Origin: Seminavis robusta
Taxonomy: Eukaryota; Bacillariophyta; Bacillariophyceae; Naviculales; Naviculaceae
Assembly: GCA_903772945.1 (NCBI GenBank)
Contig: CAICTM010001498.1
Coordinates: forward strand, 1-28,136
Direction of reading: 5' to 3'
DNA: 28,136 nucleotides
Under the pieces are notes generated by a model. The model did not search any database. It saw only the letters and a list, made by a program, of their open reading frames with translations, and was not told the origin of the DNA. Below, piece after piece: positions 16,127 to 26,615 of the stretch (within the stretch, counting starts at the first letter, position 1; each line of letters opens with the position of its first letter). The position numbers were made by a program, and so were the translations under genes.

Positions 16127-18947
16127 ATGACAACACCACCGGCAACACCACCGGAGAGCCACTCGACAGTCATTAACTTGGCCAGCAGCAGCAGCAAAAG
16201 AGGACCATGGAGCCACCAACAGCAGCTACACTCATAATGGAGAATGGCTGCCAAAGTCAACAGAGGAACTCGCAACAGAAGAGAGCCTACCAACTGGCTG
16301 CCAACAACAACAACAGATCCAAGAGAGCCAGAGAAGAAGGACCCCAAACAACACTGGCAGGAGAGGTAGCAGAAGTCTTTGATCCACTCAAGAATGTGTC
16401 ATCTGTAAGGCCAGACATCTTGGTCTCAGAATCCCAAAAAGATCACACCACGTTCTCTGTATTAAGAATACAGTAACAAGAGGAAGAGGAGATTTGAATG
16501 AGCTGACAATGGAAACCATCAGAGAGAGCAGAAGACTCACAAGGCACTTCAGTGCTCCTCTTCCACTGAATGAGAGAGGAAGCTGGAAGCATCCACAAGA
16601 GAGAATGGAGATGCCTTCTTCGCTGCTAGAACGAAACAGCAAACCAATCAGAGCCGGCAAAAGAAGACATCCACAAGGAACACAACCAGCACAACTCCAC
16701 TAGCTCTCTGTCGAAAGGTAACCACTCTTGTAAAGGATCTGCCTTTGTGGAACAGCACAAGACCAAAGGAGCACCACTGCAATGCTAGCAATGGCACAAG
16801 TAGTGTCAGAGTCCATTATCAGCCAAAAAATCCACAACTGTTCAGCCAACACTTTGAAGGACTCACCAATGACAGTTCCATCCACAGAGGACCAATTCAA
16901 GTCTCCACACTATCACTCTATTGTTGGCCAGAAACTCCTCCTGGTGGACTGGAATCGATGTGGAATTACTGTACCTTGTCGCGATGGAAGATGCTCTGGC
17001 CAACTCAAGAATGCGAGGCATAACTGGTCAAAGAACAAGACCTTGTTCCCTATCTTTGGCATCACTGGAGCTCCATCTTGGTGCATTGTCATGTCAATGG
17101 TCTGTGACTGTTGCAAGAGAAGGTTTGATGCCAACAGTGCTGAGGTCTTGTGCACAATCCCACAGTATGCTGCTCTCCTCTATCCTGTGGAGTCAAAGTA
17201 TGCCCTTCCAAACAAGGCGTGTCACTTGGATAGAATTGCCACTGAGACTTTCGAATCCATCATGTTGACCTATGGAAATGGAGAACTCTGCAGCCGGCTC
17301 ATCTACAATGCAATCAACAGAGACTTCATTAGAGCCAGCATGTCATACTTCTCCTATTGGGAAGGAAGTGAAACAGATCCGGATCCCTTTCTTCAAAAGG
17401 ATGGAACTTACATAAGACAGTTTCCTCCCCTTGGTGACACCATCCGTGACATCTATGATGCTGCTGTGCTTCAAACAGGAATCCGTGGAGGATCAGTGAC
17501 AACCAAAGGCACACAAGAGAGATCCAAAGTGTCGAGTGCAACAAAGGAATCTTCTGCCAAGACCATACCTTTCAGGTGGTCAAGAACTACTCCAAGAGTC
17601 TTGGTGCTGGTGCTGTTTGGGATGCTGCCAACTGAAACAGGAGAGATTGCCTCTGCTGTTCTTGTTCCACCACCAAGACAATCCACTTCTCCCATGCTGC
17701 CATGCAGCTAGCAAGGAGAGCCACTTCAACCCAGCTGCCATGTACAGCGACACCATGGCCCCACAAGGATGACTATTGGAGCTGCTCTTTCCAGGTATCG
17801 AGGGAAGACTTGGCCTGTTCCATTATGAGAAAAGGATTCTGTCAACTTTGAGGAAGGGTCACATTGATTACTTTCAAGCAATGGGAGACCTCTTGGACTG
17901 CCTCTATGAGTACTCACCAGATGACTATGAGAAGGTCCTCCATGCTTTGAAACATGGCCTCTTGTCCTCCAATGGCAAGCACTACTCCATGGCTGAGATC
18001 TCTGATATGCAAGCTCCAAGGTCTTCAGAGCTAGGTACTCCAAATACCTAAGGAAGCAGATGAGGTCACCAGAGACAATGAGGCAGAGGTTGCAGCAGTG
18101 GTTCTGCAGGTACAAGGTGACAGCCAGTGATGGTAGCCAGCCAGGACAAGGGCGACTGGATCCAGTCAAGAACTATACCTTGTTTACTCAAGACACCAAG
18201 CCAGCTGTAGAGAACTGTGTTGATAAAGCCATTCACTTGGCTGACCACTGCCTTTGGAAGACATGTATGACACAATCCTTCCATCACCCAATCCAAGCAC
18301 AGCCTCCCAGAGTATCTGTCAAGGAGAGGAGAATCGAAACTGGAAGCATTCCACGACAAGTTTGCCCATTTCGCCAATAGTGGCATGAGAAGAAGTCTAG
18401 CAGATGCCCTCAACCTTGCTGGAACTGCCAGATACAACCTCAACATTCGACACAAGAGAGCCTTCCAGTCAAGAATCAGCCTGGAAGAAAGGAGGTCAAT
18501 TCCAGCTGGATGGGAAAAGGTTGTTCCATACTGGAACCATTCAGAATTTGGCTTACCTCAATGAGCTAGCAGAGGCTGCTGGTGTGGATGCACCATTCCC
18601 AAATGCAGAACCATTGCCACAAGACAATGGAGAGAGATTCTTTCAGAGTTCATTGTTGGATTCAAACCACAGAGACAAAAGTATGCTCCAAATGATTGTT
18701 GTCTTTGTGCAGCTTGCAACTGGAGCACCACCGAGTCCACCAGCAATCGAGACACCACCTACACCAGCAATTGGTCCACCACCTCCAACAGAACCACCAG
18801 CAATCCATCCACCACCCCTCAACAGAACCACCAGCAATCACTCCACACAGCCACCTCCACCACCAAACCAAGCAGCTGTGGCACAAACAACAAACAATTA
18901 CATGAGTAACATGCTTTTCAATTTCAACAACAACAGATTCAAATGAT
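16127..18947 (+). pseudogene. Frameshifted transposon protein gene (diatom type, Cys-rich domain plus transposase-like core)
   Basis: Protein-like segments follow one another on the plus strand but change frame many times (near 16237, 16480, 16700, 16860, 17500, 17710, 17780, 18050 and 18310), so the gene is dead. The N-terminal part (from the ATG at 16127) is rich in Pro, Ser and Asn with a basic KRARE stretch. A central part at about 16930-17330 has CRDGRC...CDCCKRRF, a zinc-ribbon-like Cys pattern like that of transposon-associated DUF6729 proteins. It is followed by a segment with MYSDT, GLFHYEKRI and LRKGHIDYFQA (17730-17890), which looks like a DDE-type core. Further on come QQWFCRYK, TARYNL, PAGWEKVVPYWNH and EPLPQDNGERFF, then a proline-rich tail. 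I recognise this order from uncharacterised proteins repeated in diatom genomes; the family name is tentative. Confidence 0.6.
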
Positions 18948-19083
18948 GAACTCGCCATGCAAATGCGCAATTCCAACCAATACTGCCATCTCCTTTCCAG
19001 CACCTCCTCCACCGAATGGCTGCTGTCAAGATACTGCCAGTGGTTGACTAACAGAGAGGAAGACCACCCCATGATGCCACCTG

Positions 19084-19776
19084 TCAAACTCGATTGAATG
19101 GATACCTGACATAAGAACAGCAATAAATATTTAGGTACATCAAATTCATTTCTTATGTAGCTATTAGCTAACTTACATTTCAGTTCCACAATGTACAGCA
19201 AATTGTGGTTGCAAGAATCCGTGGTGGTCAAGGCTTTCAATGCATTCATCAACAAAAGTCTCCACATCAAAGTCAAACTTGAAGGAAATGTTTGTTGTAG
19301 TCATACCAGGCAACAATACCCATGCCAAGCATCCATAAATCTGTCCTTGCTTGGAGTAGAAGTCATAGCTCTTGGCAATCGTTTCCCTCACTAACCAATA
19401 GATGCACTCAATGAAGATGTCCTTCCTTTGACATGCTTCTGGCCCGTCCAGCATTCCAGAAAGGGTGGAGAGAACACATGGTGTACCATTTTGGACTCTT
19501 CTGAAGACCCCACTCAAACATGTAATCCATGATGCTTGTCATGTCTGGAGGAAGAGGCTTGCATCCTCCTTGGTATATCAACTCCTCAAGATCCGGCACT
19601 TCATTTGTGGGCCAACAATGAAACTTCTGATAGTTGGTGAGGTGGGGCTCTTGTTCTTCCACAATGATGTACTTGCAAGTGAATCCATTCCTTGTGGCCC
19701 TCAGCTCATTGAATGGGTATGCATGACTAACAGTTAGCAGCCACTTGGAGAAGCAAGGGCTTGTAGCGATCCTCAT
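19084..19776 (-). pseudogene. Frameshifted hypothetical gene with a probable short 3' intron
   Basis: The ATG at 19776 opens MRIATSPCFSKW..., protein-like to about 19440. The reading then continues in another frame (TLSGMLDGPEACQRK...) to 19173. The two frames overlap at the same sequence, so a one-base indel is the simplest explanation. The frame ends at a GTAAGT donor (19171-19176), and a TGTCAG acceptor at 19106-19111 would give a 71-bp intron and a seven-codon last exon ending at 19084. I recognise no domain. It lies tail-to-tail with the transposon gene and may be a second gene of that element or a decayed host gene. Confidence 0.4.
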
Positions 19777-20387
19777 GGTCAACAGTTACGATTGGTGGTG
19801 GTGTTGTTGATCGGAGATCGGAGATCGGTGGTGTTGCTGTTCGTCCACGATTTTTGAATTATGGGAGGGTGTGGTGCGAGCGAAGGATTGGGAAGAAGGT
19901 ATCCGTTGATGAGATTTGAATCGCAGAATTCAAACGTATTTCCTGACGTACTTTCATGTTCTTCGATGTCTTAGGGGAAAAGAGTTATGGGAGTGTTGGA
20001 GTCATGGCCGTTTCCCCTCTTTCAACACTTCGCATGCTCTCACAATGACTCGATCTTTGCCCTGCCTGCTCTCCAAGTGGGAATCGGGAACCTCAATCAC
20101 TAACCCTCTCCCTTTTCTTTTCCCTCCCCCGCGCTGGTGCCTGACCCCCCCTAAATCTCGACCCAGCGTTCAGGGCTGTGCAAGGCAACGCTTGGTAGCC
20201 AATAGCAACTGAGGTACATGGCTGGTTTTCTAGTGGTTTTAACGATTTGTTCCTATTGTTAGGCTATGTATATATCTTTTCTTCTCTTGCCTTTTTGGTT
20301 TTCCTAAATAAATGATGCATCCTTGGTTGACTTTCAGTCAGTGTCATTGGATAGGTATAGATGCAACACTCGCTACCATCATGCCTT
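19777..20387. other. Non-coding stretch between pseudogene and haloperoxidase gene
   Basis: No gene is seen. A small GATCGGA triplication lies at about 19810-19827, and a C- and T-rich tract at about 20100-20150. TAAATAAAT near 20304 is on the plus strand and so cannot serve the minus-strand haloperoxidase gene as a poly(A) signal. Confidence 0.4.
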
Positions 20388-22181
20388 CTACATGGCAGCG
20401 GCAAAGAACAGCGCCAAGTTGGCTGCCACGACGGCGGAAATCACCTTGTTGGTCGCCGCCGCCGACGACAAGATTGTGTCGGTCAAGCCAACTTCCACCA
20501 TTTCCGGTGGAGGATTGGTGCATGTAGGACGGGCATCCCCTTGGTAAAAGGGTGTTCCAAAGGAACTTCCATTGCGGAGTTTCTTTTCTCGTTCCATGGC
20601 TTTCAATCCAACACCGGCGCACATTTTCTCACCCTCGACGACAGCCGCGGTAAAGTGGAATCCCGCCCAGAGACGACTCTGACTGCACTCGTTGAGGAGC
20701 GCCTTCATGTTGGGAATGGTGAAATCACTCTGACACCCGGCTTGATGCAAGAGAGGAGGATCTTGTTCGGGATTGCATCCAAATCCAGTGCTGTTGCCCA
20801 AGGCACCAAAGGTAATGTCCGTAATGGTGTCGTCGTAGTACTCCATGGTAAAGGCATCGGTGAATTCCGAGTAGGCGGTACAGATACAGGACGATCCCGA
20901 TGGATATTCACTGTGGGGCATGACACGTTGAAAGGCTTGGAAATCGCGTGCCGCAATAATACCAGGCCCATCGGCTTCCTTGTTTCCATCAAACGTCTCG
21001 AGTTGATCGTTGCCCCAACGTTGAATGACAGTGGTGGGACGGACAAGATCGTGTTGAACTTTGGCCCTCCATGCCATGAGTGTGGCTTCGTACTCACCCG
21101 CCGACATGCCTTCAATGTAGAGGATTTCATCTTCAAAGGAATAGTTTTCGTTAAACTTGCGCTTGACATAGCCTTCTACCAAGTTGATGACCAATAGTTT
21201 GTTGTCAAAAAAGGCAATTTTTTGTTTCTTGATGGGATCACTGGCGGTTTCCTTGAGTCGCTCCACAACCTCCAGCGCTTCTTCTCGGTAATTGTATTCC
21301 GGATCGGGTGCCGTGGGGAAATCGTCCACGGAATCATGCAACTTGGCCTTGCCCATGAATCCAATGTGCGGAGTGACGTGATGCTGAGCACTGAAGAACC
21401 CATTATTGTCATTGTCATCAAGTGGCTGCCAATACTTGTCAACGCCCTCCACAATGTACTGAGTTCCATTGACTTCTGGTTTTCCAGTGGCATGATTGCG
21501 TGGAAAGTATCCCGTGGTGTCCTTGTATCGTTCGCAGTTGGCCGTGCACTTGATGGGTTGTCCCGTGGTCTTGTCGTACGTCCATTCGCCCAAAGCATTC
21601 CATCCATCTTCAATGACATCCAGTAGAATTTCAGTAGCCACAATTTGTGCGACAGTGTAAGGATGATAATCGTCATTTTCCAGTACCGATTCCAAGGCTT
21701 TAGTGTCTCCATCTTGTGACGTCAACCAAGCCAATCCGATAATGTCTTTGCGCTCCTGCAAATTGTCCAATCCCCACTTGTCCCAAAAGAGATCGTACGT
21801 TCCACTGTGACCGGCTTCATTGCCCAACAACTCGAAACATTGCGCAATACACAACATGCGACTCCAGGAATTATGGTACTCTTGCGGGATACTGACAATG
21901 GGACGTTCTTCCGTCACGGCATTCAACATCTTGTCGTCGTGGTAGGCCACACAGTTGTGTTGACACAAGGACGACAGCGCCGCCACGTGAATCACTACGG
22001 GAGTCTCGATCGCTTGATTCATCAAATACGAACCCGAATACTCGTGCAGCAAATAACGAGCTTCAAACGGATCCGGCATGTTGGGAGGATACAAACAGCC
22101 CACATCGTACGCATTGACAACAACAACAGCTGATGGAGCCACTGCTAAGAGTGACAAGAGAATGGAGGGAAACTTCATCAT
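20388..22181 (-). CDS. Vanadium-dependent haloperoxidase-family secreted protein (597 aa)
   Basis: Family members bind vanadate and oxidise halides, or are PAP2-type phosphatases. The N-terminus (from the second ATG, MKFPSILLSLLAVAPSA) is a signal peptide ending near NA|YDVG. The binding motifs appear in order: KVQHDLVRP (K374, R381), then PSGS (427-430), then SRLWAGFH (R503, H509). The catalytic histidine of the usual PSGH is replaced by Ser (S430, S431), so haloperoxidase activity is doubtful. Many cysteines fit an extracellular protein. The C-terminus (TILSSAAATNKV then a hydrophobic stretch to residue 597) looks like a GPI-anchor signal. The gene is intronless as read. It may be a phosphatase-like or surface-bound relative. 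It looks like an intact host gene. Confidence 0.8.
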   Translation of the reverse strand: MMKFPSILLSLLAVAPSAVVVVNAYDVGCLYPPNMPDPFEARYLLHEYSGSYLMNQAIETPVVIHVAALSSLCQHNCVAYHDDKMLNAVTEERPIVSIPQEYHNSWSRMLCIAQCFELLGNEAGHSGTYDLFWDKWGLDNLQERKDIIGLAWLTSQDGDTKALESVLENDDYHPYTVAQIVATEILLDVIEDGWNALGEWTYDKTTGQPIKCTANCERYKDTTGYFPRNHATGKPEVNGTQYIVEGVDKYWQPLDDNDNNGFFSAQHHVTPHIGFMGKAKLHDSVDDFPTAPDPEYNYREEALEVVERLKETASDPIKKQKIAFFDNKLLVINLVEGYVKRKFNENYSFEDEILYIEGMSAGEYEATLMAWRAKVQHDLVRPTTVIQRWGNDQLETFDGNKEADGPGIIAARDFQAFQRVMPHSEYPSGSSCICTAYSEFTDAFTMEYYDDTITDITFGALGNSTGFGCNPEQDPPLLHQAGCQSDFTIPNMKALLNECSQSRLWAGFHFTAAVVEGEKMCAGVGLKAMEREKKLRNGSSFGTPFYQGDARPTCTNPPPEMVEVGLTDTILSSAAATNKVISAVVAANLALFFAAAM

Positions 22182-23679
22182 CTTGATGATAGAAGAGAGA
22201 TTTTAGTAGAGGATCCTTTTTCAAAAGAGCTTCTCCGAAAAATAATGGAAACAATCAAGGCAAAGTTTGAAGGAAAGAGGTTCTTCTTTCGGTGCAGCAA
22301 AAGTGATCATCGATGGATGGATCTTGCAGAATAGAATTCAAAAAATCGGATCTTTCGCGTGCTCACTATTTTACTTAGGCATAAACAATAATTCTCCTAT
22401 CGAATGGCAGGCTTGATGAGAACACCAAGAAGCTAACAAGAGTGCAAGAGTAGCTGCGACGAAGTCCAGGAAAGACCGTAATTAGGAGGTCAAGTCAAAA
22501 TTCAAAACTTTCCGGAGCCGCCCGGTGTCACCAGCACATGTTCGACCTGGACCTGCACAAACCTGCATAGCTGCATGCAGTCAGGGAAATGTCAATCAAA
22601 CATATTAATAGTGGCTTCTCCAGATCTCCTTGGTTGCAGTCGCAGGCCCCGTTCCAGCCCATCCTTGATTGCTGCTACAGACTACTAGCTAGTAGTACAT
22701 ACCGTATGCAGGTCCATGGTTTCATATCCTGGCTATTAATAGCCTGTACGTACATAGCTTGGAAGTCCGATACATGTACTCAACTAGAACTCCCAGCCGC
22801 CTATCCCGCTGGATAAAGTCGCTTTTCGCGAAGGCAAGCAGCCCTGGCCGAAACTCAGCAGTTGTCCTGCGGGATGAGACCACCATACAGTATGATGCTC
22901 TCGCTCAACAACTTGCTTGTTGTTGGCTCGCCAACCAGCCCATGATCACATCTAAACTAAAATTGTCCAGGTTTTGTTTGCTTTACCTCGCGGTTTGCTC
23001 GGCTGCACTGGACTAGACCGTACGGTGCCGCATCAGCAGTTCACACCACTCGATCAATCCATGGCTCCGTACTACAGAGCACAGCAGAGCACTTCCTCAT
23101 TTCATCCTACCGTAGACTTACATGTAGTACCAACGCCTGGGATTGGGGAAAGCACCAGCTGCAATACTACTAATAGTACACTGTAAAAGCCAACTTGACC
23201 GGCAGGGTTCGATTCGAAGGGGTGGAGGCAAAAGCAGTACGGTGCTAGAGTACGGGTCGAACAAGTGCGGCTCGTAAATAGCTCTAACAATAAATTTGCC
23301 TGTACCCGTCTCATTGCAATCAACTCTCGCTTGTAGTAGCTGGAGAATATTGGTGGTGCAGTCGGCCAAGTTCGATCGACAAGATCCAAGCACGTACTGA
23401 GCCGTCCGGTTTCTACTAGCTAGTGGCTATCTACAATAGTCTGCTGGTAGGGTCTGGCTATGGGTAGGTTACTTCAACGCGTCTCCAGCCAAGTCATTGT
23501 GACTTGTTCAAACGTTGTTGACTTCCAACCGTGCCAAGCTCATTGGCACGTTTAGACCAAAGGCGCGTTTGGCCCTTGTTTTCTTCTGCTCTGCTTCTTC
23601 CCACAAAACCAAAACCCTTCCAACCTAAAACACCCTTTGCCGAACTAACAACACTAAACAAACAACCACGACGGCCGAC
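22182..23679. other. Intergenic region between two divergent host genes
   Basis: No protein-like frame over about 1.5 kb. It must hold both promoters. It contains CTAGCTAG-type micro-repeats near 22685 and 23415, and a perfect 8-bp dyad (23530-23550). The segment just before 23680 is pyrimidine- and A-rich without a clear TATA box. Confidence 0.45.
23530..23550. promoter_or_regulatory. Dyad symmetry upstream of the TFIIB-like gene
   Basis: CGTGCCAA (23530-23537) and TTGGCACG (23543-23550) are perfect inverted halves with a 5-bp spacer, about 130 bp before the start codon. This could be a binding site for a dimeric (for example NF1-like TTGGC) factor; there is no functional evidence. Confidence 0.35.
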
Positions 23680-25713
23680 ATGACAGAACAAGGAACCAGC
23701 AGTTGCTATCTGTGGGATATGGAGGCACACCACCTGTTGAGTTGGTTGGAGTCCATCTTCTTTCCCACAGGTATGTGATTTGTTGTGCGTTTCTCGTTGT
23801 AGTAGGGTAAGTTAGGAATAGTTGTTTTGAAAAAAGTGCTAATGTTTGCTTCTCGTGCGGTTTTGTCAGTGCTCCAATACCAGCACAAGAACCACGAGGG
23901 GCTATCGCGTCTCTTTCGCAACTTGTTGTGGGCGCTGGAAGCCACCAAAGCGGTGCCGGCCGCTGAGGTGAGGGTCGAAGCAGCCCCCAAAGACAACAGC
24001 AAGCACACCCTCGCTTTGCAGGATCCTTACCGCATCTGGTACGAAGCGGGCAGCGAATGGGAGCCTCTGTCCCATCATCTACCGTCTTGCATGGGAGAAA
24101 AGCTCGTCTCGTTGTCTCCTGCTGGACTGATAAATGGATTGGCTGGTGTGGAAGGAGGCCTTGTGGAGTGTAATTTGACTCGGCGTGTGCCTTTTGAAGA
24201 AGCGGAAGCGCTAGCGAAGGGCGCTGGCGGTGTGACCTTCATGGATCTCCAAGAGATCGCATCTGTCCTCCACCAAGCCATCCAAACCCAACGCCAAATA
24301 GACCAATTAAAAGCAACCCCAACAAAAATCCAAAACATGGTTTCTCCCAACTTAGAAGTGTCCCAGCTAAAGAACATCCGTGCTCGGGTTCGCAATACTG
24401 TAGTGGCGGTAGGAAGGAGCAACAATAGCAACGAGGTGGTTGACCCGAACCACCCTGTGGCGTTGCCGAAAGCAAAGAACTGCATTCCGGAAGAGGAACG
24501 AGATTACAAATGTGTCGTTTGTGACAACATTAATCAATCTCTCTTTGTCCTGGACCGGAAGAATGGCGACGTCATTTGTTCTGCTTGTGGTTACGTGGTT
24601 TGCGAAAGGATCATCCATCTTGGTTCCGCCTACAGGAACTTCGAAGGAGAAGCCGACCGTAACCACCACGGCGCCCGTTACAACCCCTTGTTTAGTGGGG
24701 CACACAACACCGCCACATCCCTTTCCAGGGATCCAGCCGGGGGTTTGGGTGGCGGGCGGGGCTGCAGCAATCTGCGAAAGACGCACGCCTACATAGAACT
24801 TAACCTGTGTCACTTGGGAGAAGGCACTAGAAAGGCCAACACCAAGAGACACGAAACCCGCGTTGGCTACAAAGACCAGCAAAAGAAACGAGCCTTTACC
24901 CGCATGCAACACGTAGGAGACGCCTTGGACCTCAACCTTGCTGTGCTGGAACTGGCCAAGGAACTCTACTCTGAGTTTCGAAACCGCCGACAAGTCCTCA
25001 AAGACCCCGAGGGTGTCATTGCGGCATGTTTGTGCGAGGCCTTTGACCGTTCATCGCTCGAGGGGCGCACGCGGCTGGAATCCGAGCTCCAGCGACTAAG
25101 GAAGATTGCTTCCGCTCAGGACTGGGCCGCGGCAGCCAACAACAAAGCGGCGAAACGGGCGATGCGACGTAACATGTTGCATACCGTCCACTTTGCACAG
25201 AGCAACGCGCGTAGCAATAGCAAGGCTCCGATAGCGACTGCTGCTGTTCAGGGTGAAGCAGCGACAGTTGCAGCATTGGAAAGAAGCAAGCCCGTCGCGT
25301 CGTGGGACATCAACGATACCCGGGCATGGCTGTTGTGTGCCGCTCGGGCAATTGCAAAGCACTGGGAAGAACACCAGCCTGCGAATACCGAGAGCAACAA
25401 GAGCTTGGACGAGTTCGAAGCTGCTATGGTGGAGCACACCTTCGTCATTTGCGAGTATCTAGAAAACAACTCACAGGGGGCATCGCCAGTGGTCGGCAAG
25501 AAGGTTCTGCTGATGAACGCGAAGAAGCTATCTTCCATTGTTGGGGACGTCGCTGCCGCCAAGGCGCTGCACCAAAAGATTAGGGGTGTGGTGAATCGCC
25601 AAGCAGTTCGTAAGAGCCAGGCAGCGAGACAGAAAGCGTCCCAGCTTCGTTTTCAACAGACGAAACGAAAGAACTGGGTGGGAGTCAAGAAGGCCACCGT
25701 GCCTTCTGTGTAG
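23680..25713 (+). CDS. TFIIB-like transcription factor, two exons (23680-23770, 23870-25713), about 644 aa
   Basis: TFIIB-family proteins bridge RNA polymerase II or III and promoter-bound TBP in the nucleus. Exon 1 runs from the ATG at 23680 (MTEQGTSSCYLW). The 99-bp intron has GTATGT, a CTAAT branch site and TTGTCAG, and splicing restores the frame (PT|VLQYQHK). After some 240 unrecognised residues there is a zinc ribbon with C245, C248, C267 and C270 (KCVVC...CSACGYVVCE), then a B-reader-like segment (GSAYRNFEGEADRNHHGAR). A segment at about 376-425 (DLNLAVLELAKELY...VIAACLCEAF) matches the first cyclin repeat. A second cyclin repeat is not obvious, and the tail is basic. TFIIB normally has its zinc ribbon at the very N-terminus, so the long extension is unusual. 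It appears to be an intact host gene. Confidence 0.75.
23771..23869 (+). other. Spliceosomal intron of the TFIIB-like gene
   Basis: The donor is CACAG|GTATGT, a branch-like GTGCTAATG lies about 30 bp before the acceptor, and the acceptor is TTTTGTCAG. Removal joins a 30-codon first exon in frame to the long second exon. Length is 99 bp, typical of short diatom introns. Confidence 0.75.
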
Positions 25714-26033
25714 CTATTTCGTCTCAATATACACAAATCATGGCGAGGGCGAGAAAGCACTCGGGCTCATTGCGTTCTTTGAACGCAACAATAGTCATGA
25801 ATACGTTGGTATACATAGCAATAAACTAGACACAGCAATGAAATCTTCCTCTCCAAACAATCTTCTCCCTTCTTTACTGTCAGCTGAAGTGATGCTGGGA
25901 ACGTGAGTCCTCGGACGTGATGCTTCTTCCTTTGGTCCTTTGGCCTGCAGACGAAATGTAGTGGTTTCATGCCAGTCAGGTTCTTGGGGCAATGAGTCGG
26001 TCAAACAACAAAGTGACAACAAAGTCTGTAGCA
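25714..26033. other. Short intergenic stretch
   Basis: Nothing is firmly recognised. AATAAA at about 25820 on the plus strand could be the poly(A) signal of the TFIIB-like gene. A minus-strand segment ending at 25976 (FVVTLLFDRLIAPR) is protein-like and may be the displaced C-terminus of the next gene. Confidence 0.35.
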
Positions 26034-26615
26034 TCAAATTCCATCATGGCGGGGTCTTGTTCCATTCCAGCAATGGTTCCCTGCTGGAGTCCTAACCTTA
26101 TACCTTGGCAACTCAATAGAATCAATATCAGAGAATAGATGGTGATCCAGTGATGACGAAGATGACATGGGCAATACACTACTTGTGTCATTATCATCCC
26201 CGATGTCTTCAATGTCATCAATGTAGCTATGAAGCCCCTGCGATGTATCATTACTTGACATGGGATGAGAGGAGAGAGGTGACACATGCTCTTGCCACAC
26301 TTGGCGGTACAATGATGTGTTCTCTGGTCCCTCTGTATGACTCCTAGTGGAGTGAGATGAAAGTGGCGACACATGCTCTTGCCACACTTGATGGTACAAT
26401 TTGACAAGTTCAGCAGCGCTTTTCACTGCATCAGGTTCAAAAGAAGGTCTGGATGATGAAGTCGTAGAACCTGATGGGATCAGGATTTCATCAGGTACCC
26501 ATGGCGGCTTGAATGAGGGCCACATTTTAATCAGGAGATGAGGGAGGCCATCTTCATTGCCCGAAACGGATTTTGGAGGTGGAAGCACCCTGGTAGCCTT
26601 TGGCAAGGTATTCAT
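26034..26615 (-). CDS. Hypothetical 193-aa protein with an internal 29-residue duplication
   Basis: The ATG at 26615 opens a Ser/Pro-rich protein with no recognised domain. QVWQEHVSPLSSH occurs twice, 29 residues apart; the DNA duplicates with an 87-bp period (26281 and 26368), so the duplication is in frame. An acidic tail (YIDDIEDIGDDND) follows. The last dozen codons look out of frame: the neighbouring frame continues as a protein-like GTIAGMEQDP...LFDRLIAPR to 25976, so a recent one-base indel near 26070-26080 may have shortened the protein. It could be a regulator or a fragment of a repeated diatom family. Confidence 0.45.
   Translation of the reverse strand: MNTLPKATRVLPPPKSVSGNEDGLPHLLIKMWPSFKPPWVPDEILIPSGSTTSSSRPSFEPDAVKSAAELVKLYHQVWQEHVSPLSSHSTRSHTEGPENTSLYRQVWQEHVSPLSSHPMSSNDTSQGLHSYIDDIEDIGDDNDTSSVLPMSSSSSLDHHLFSDIDSIELPRYKVRTPAGNHCWNGTRPRHDGI

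Noticed and set aside
18662..19276. Long minus-strand frame rich in Trp, Cys and Gly
   Set aside because: Most of it is the complement of the proline-rich tail of the transposon pseudogene. Only its first part may touch the last exon of the minus-strand gene.
15950..19950. Possible terminal inverted repeats around the transposon pseudogene (CGTCAG and GATTCAAA-like sequences at both sides)
   Set aside because: The similarity is short and gapped and could not be extended, so no element ends were called.
20361..21197. 278-codon plus-strand frame
   Set aside because: It is the antisense of the haloperoxidase-like gene, whose motifs are clear on the minus strand.
23200..23225. GGTTCGATTCGAAGG, resembling a tRNA B box
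   Set aside because: No A box or cloverleaf can be drawn around it.
24367..24993. 208-codon minus-strand frame
   Set aside because: It is the antisense shadow of the TFIIB-like zinc-ribbon region.
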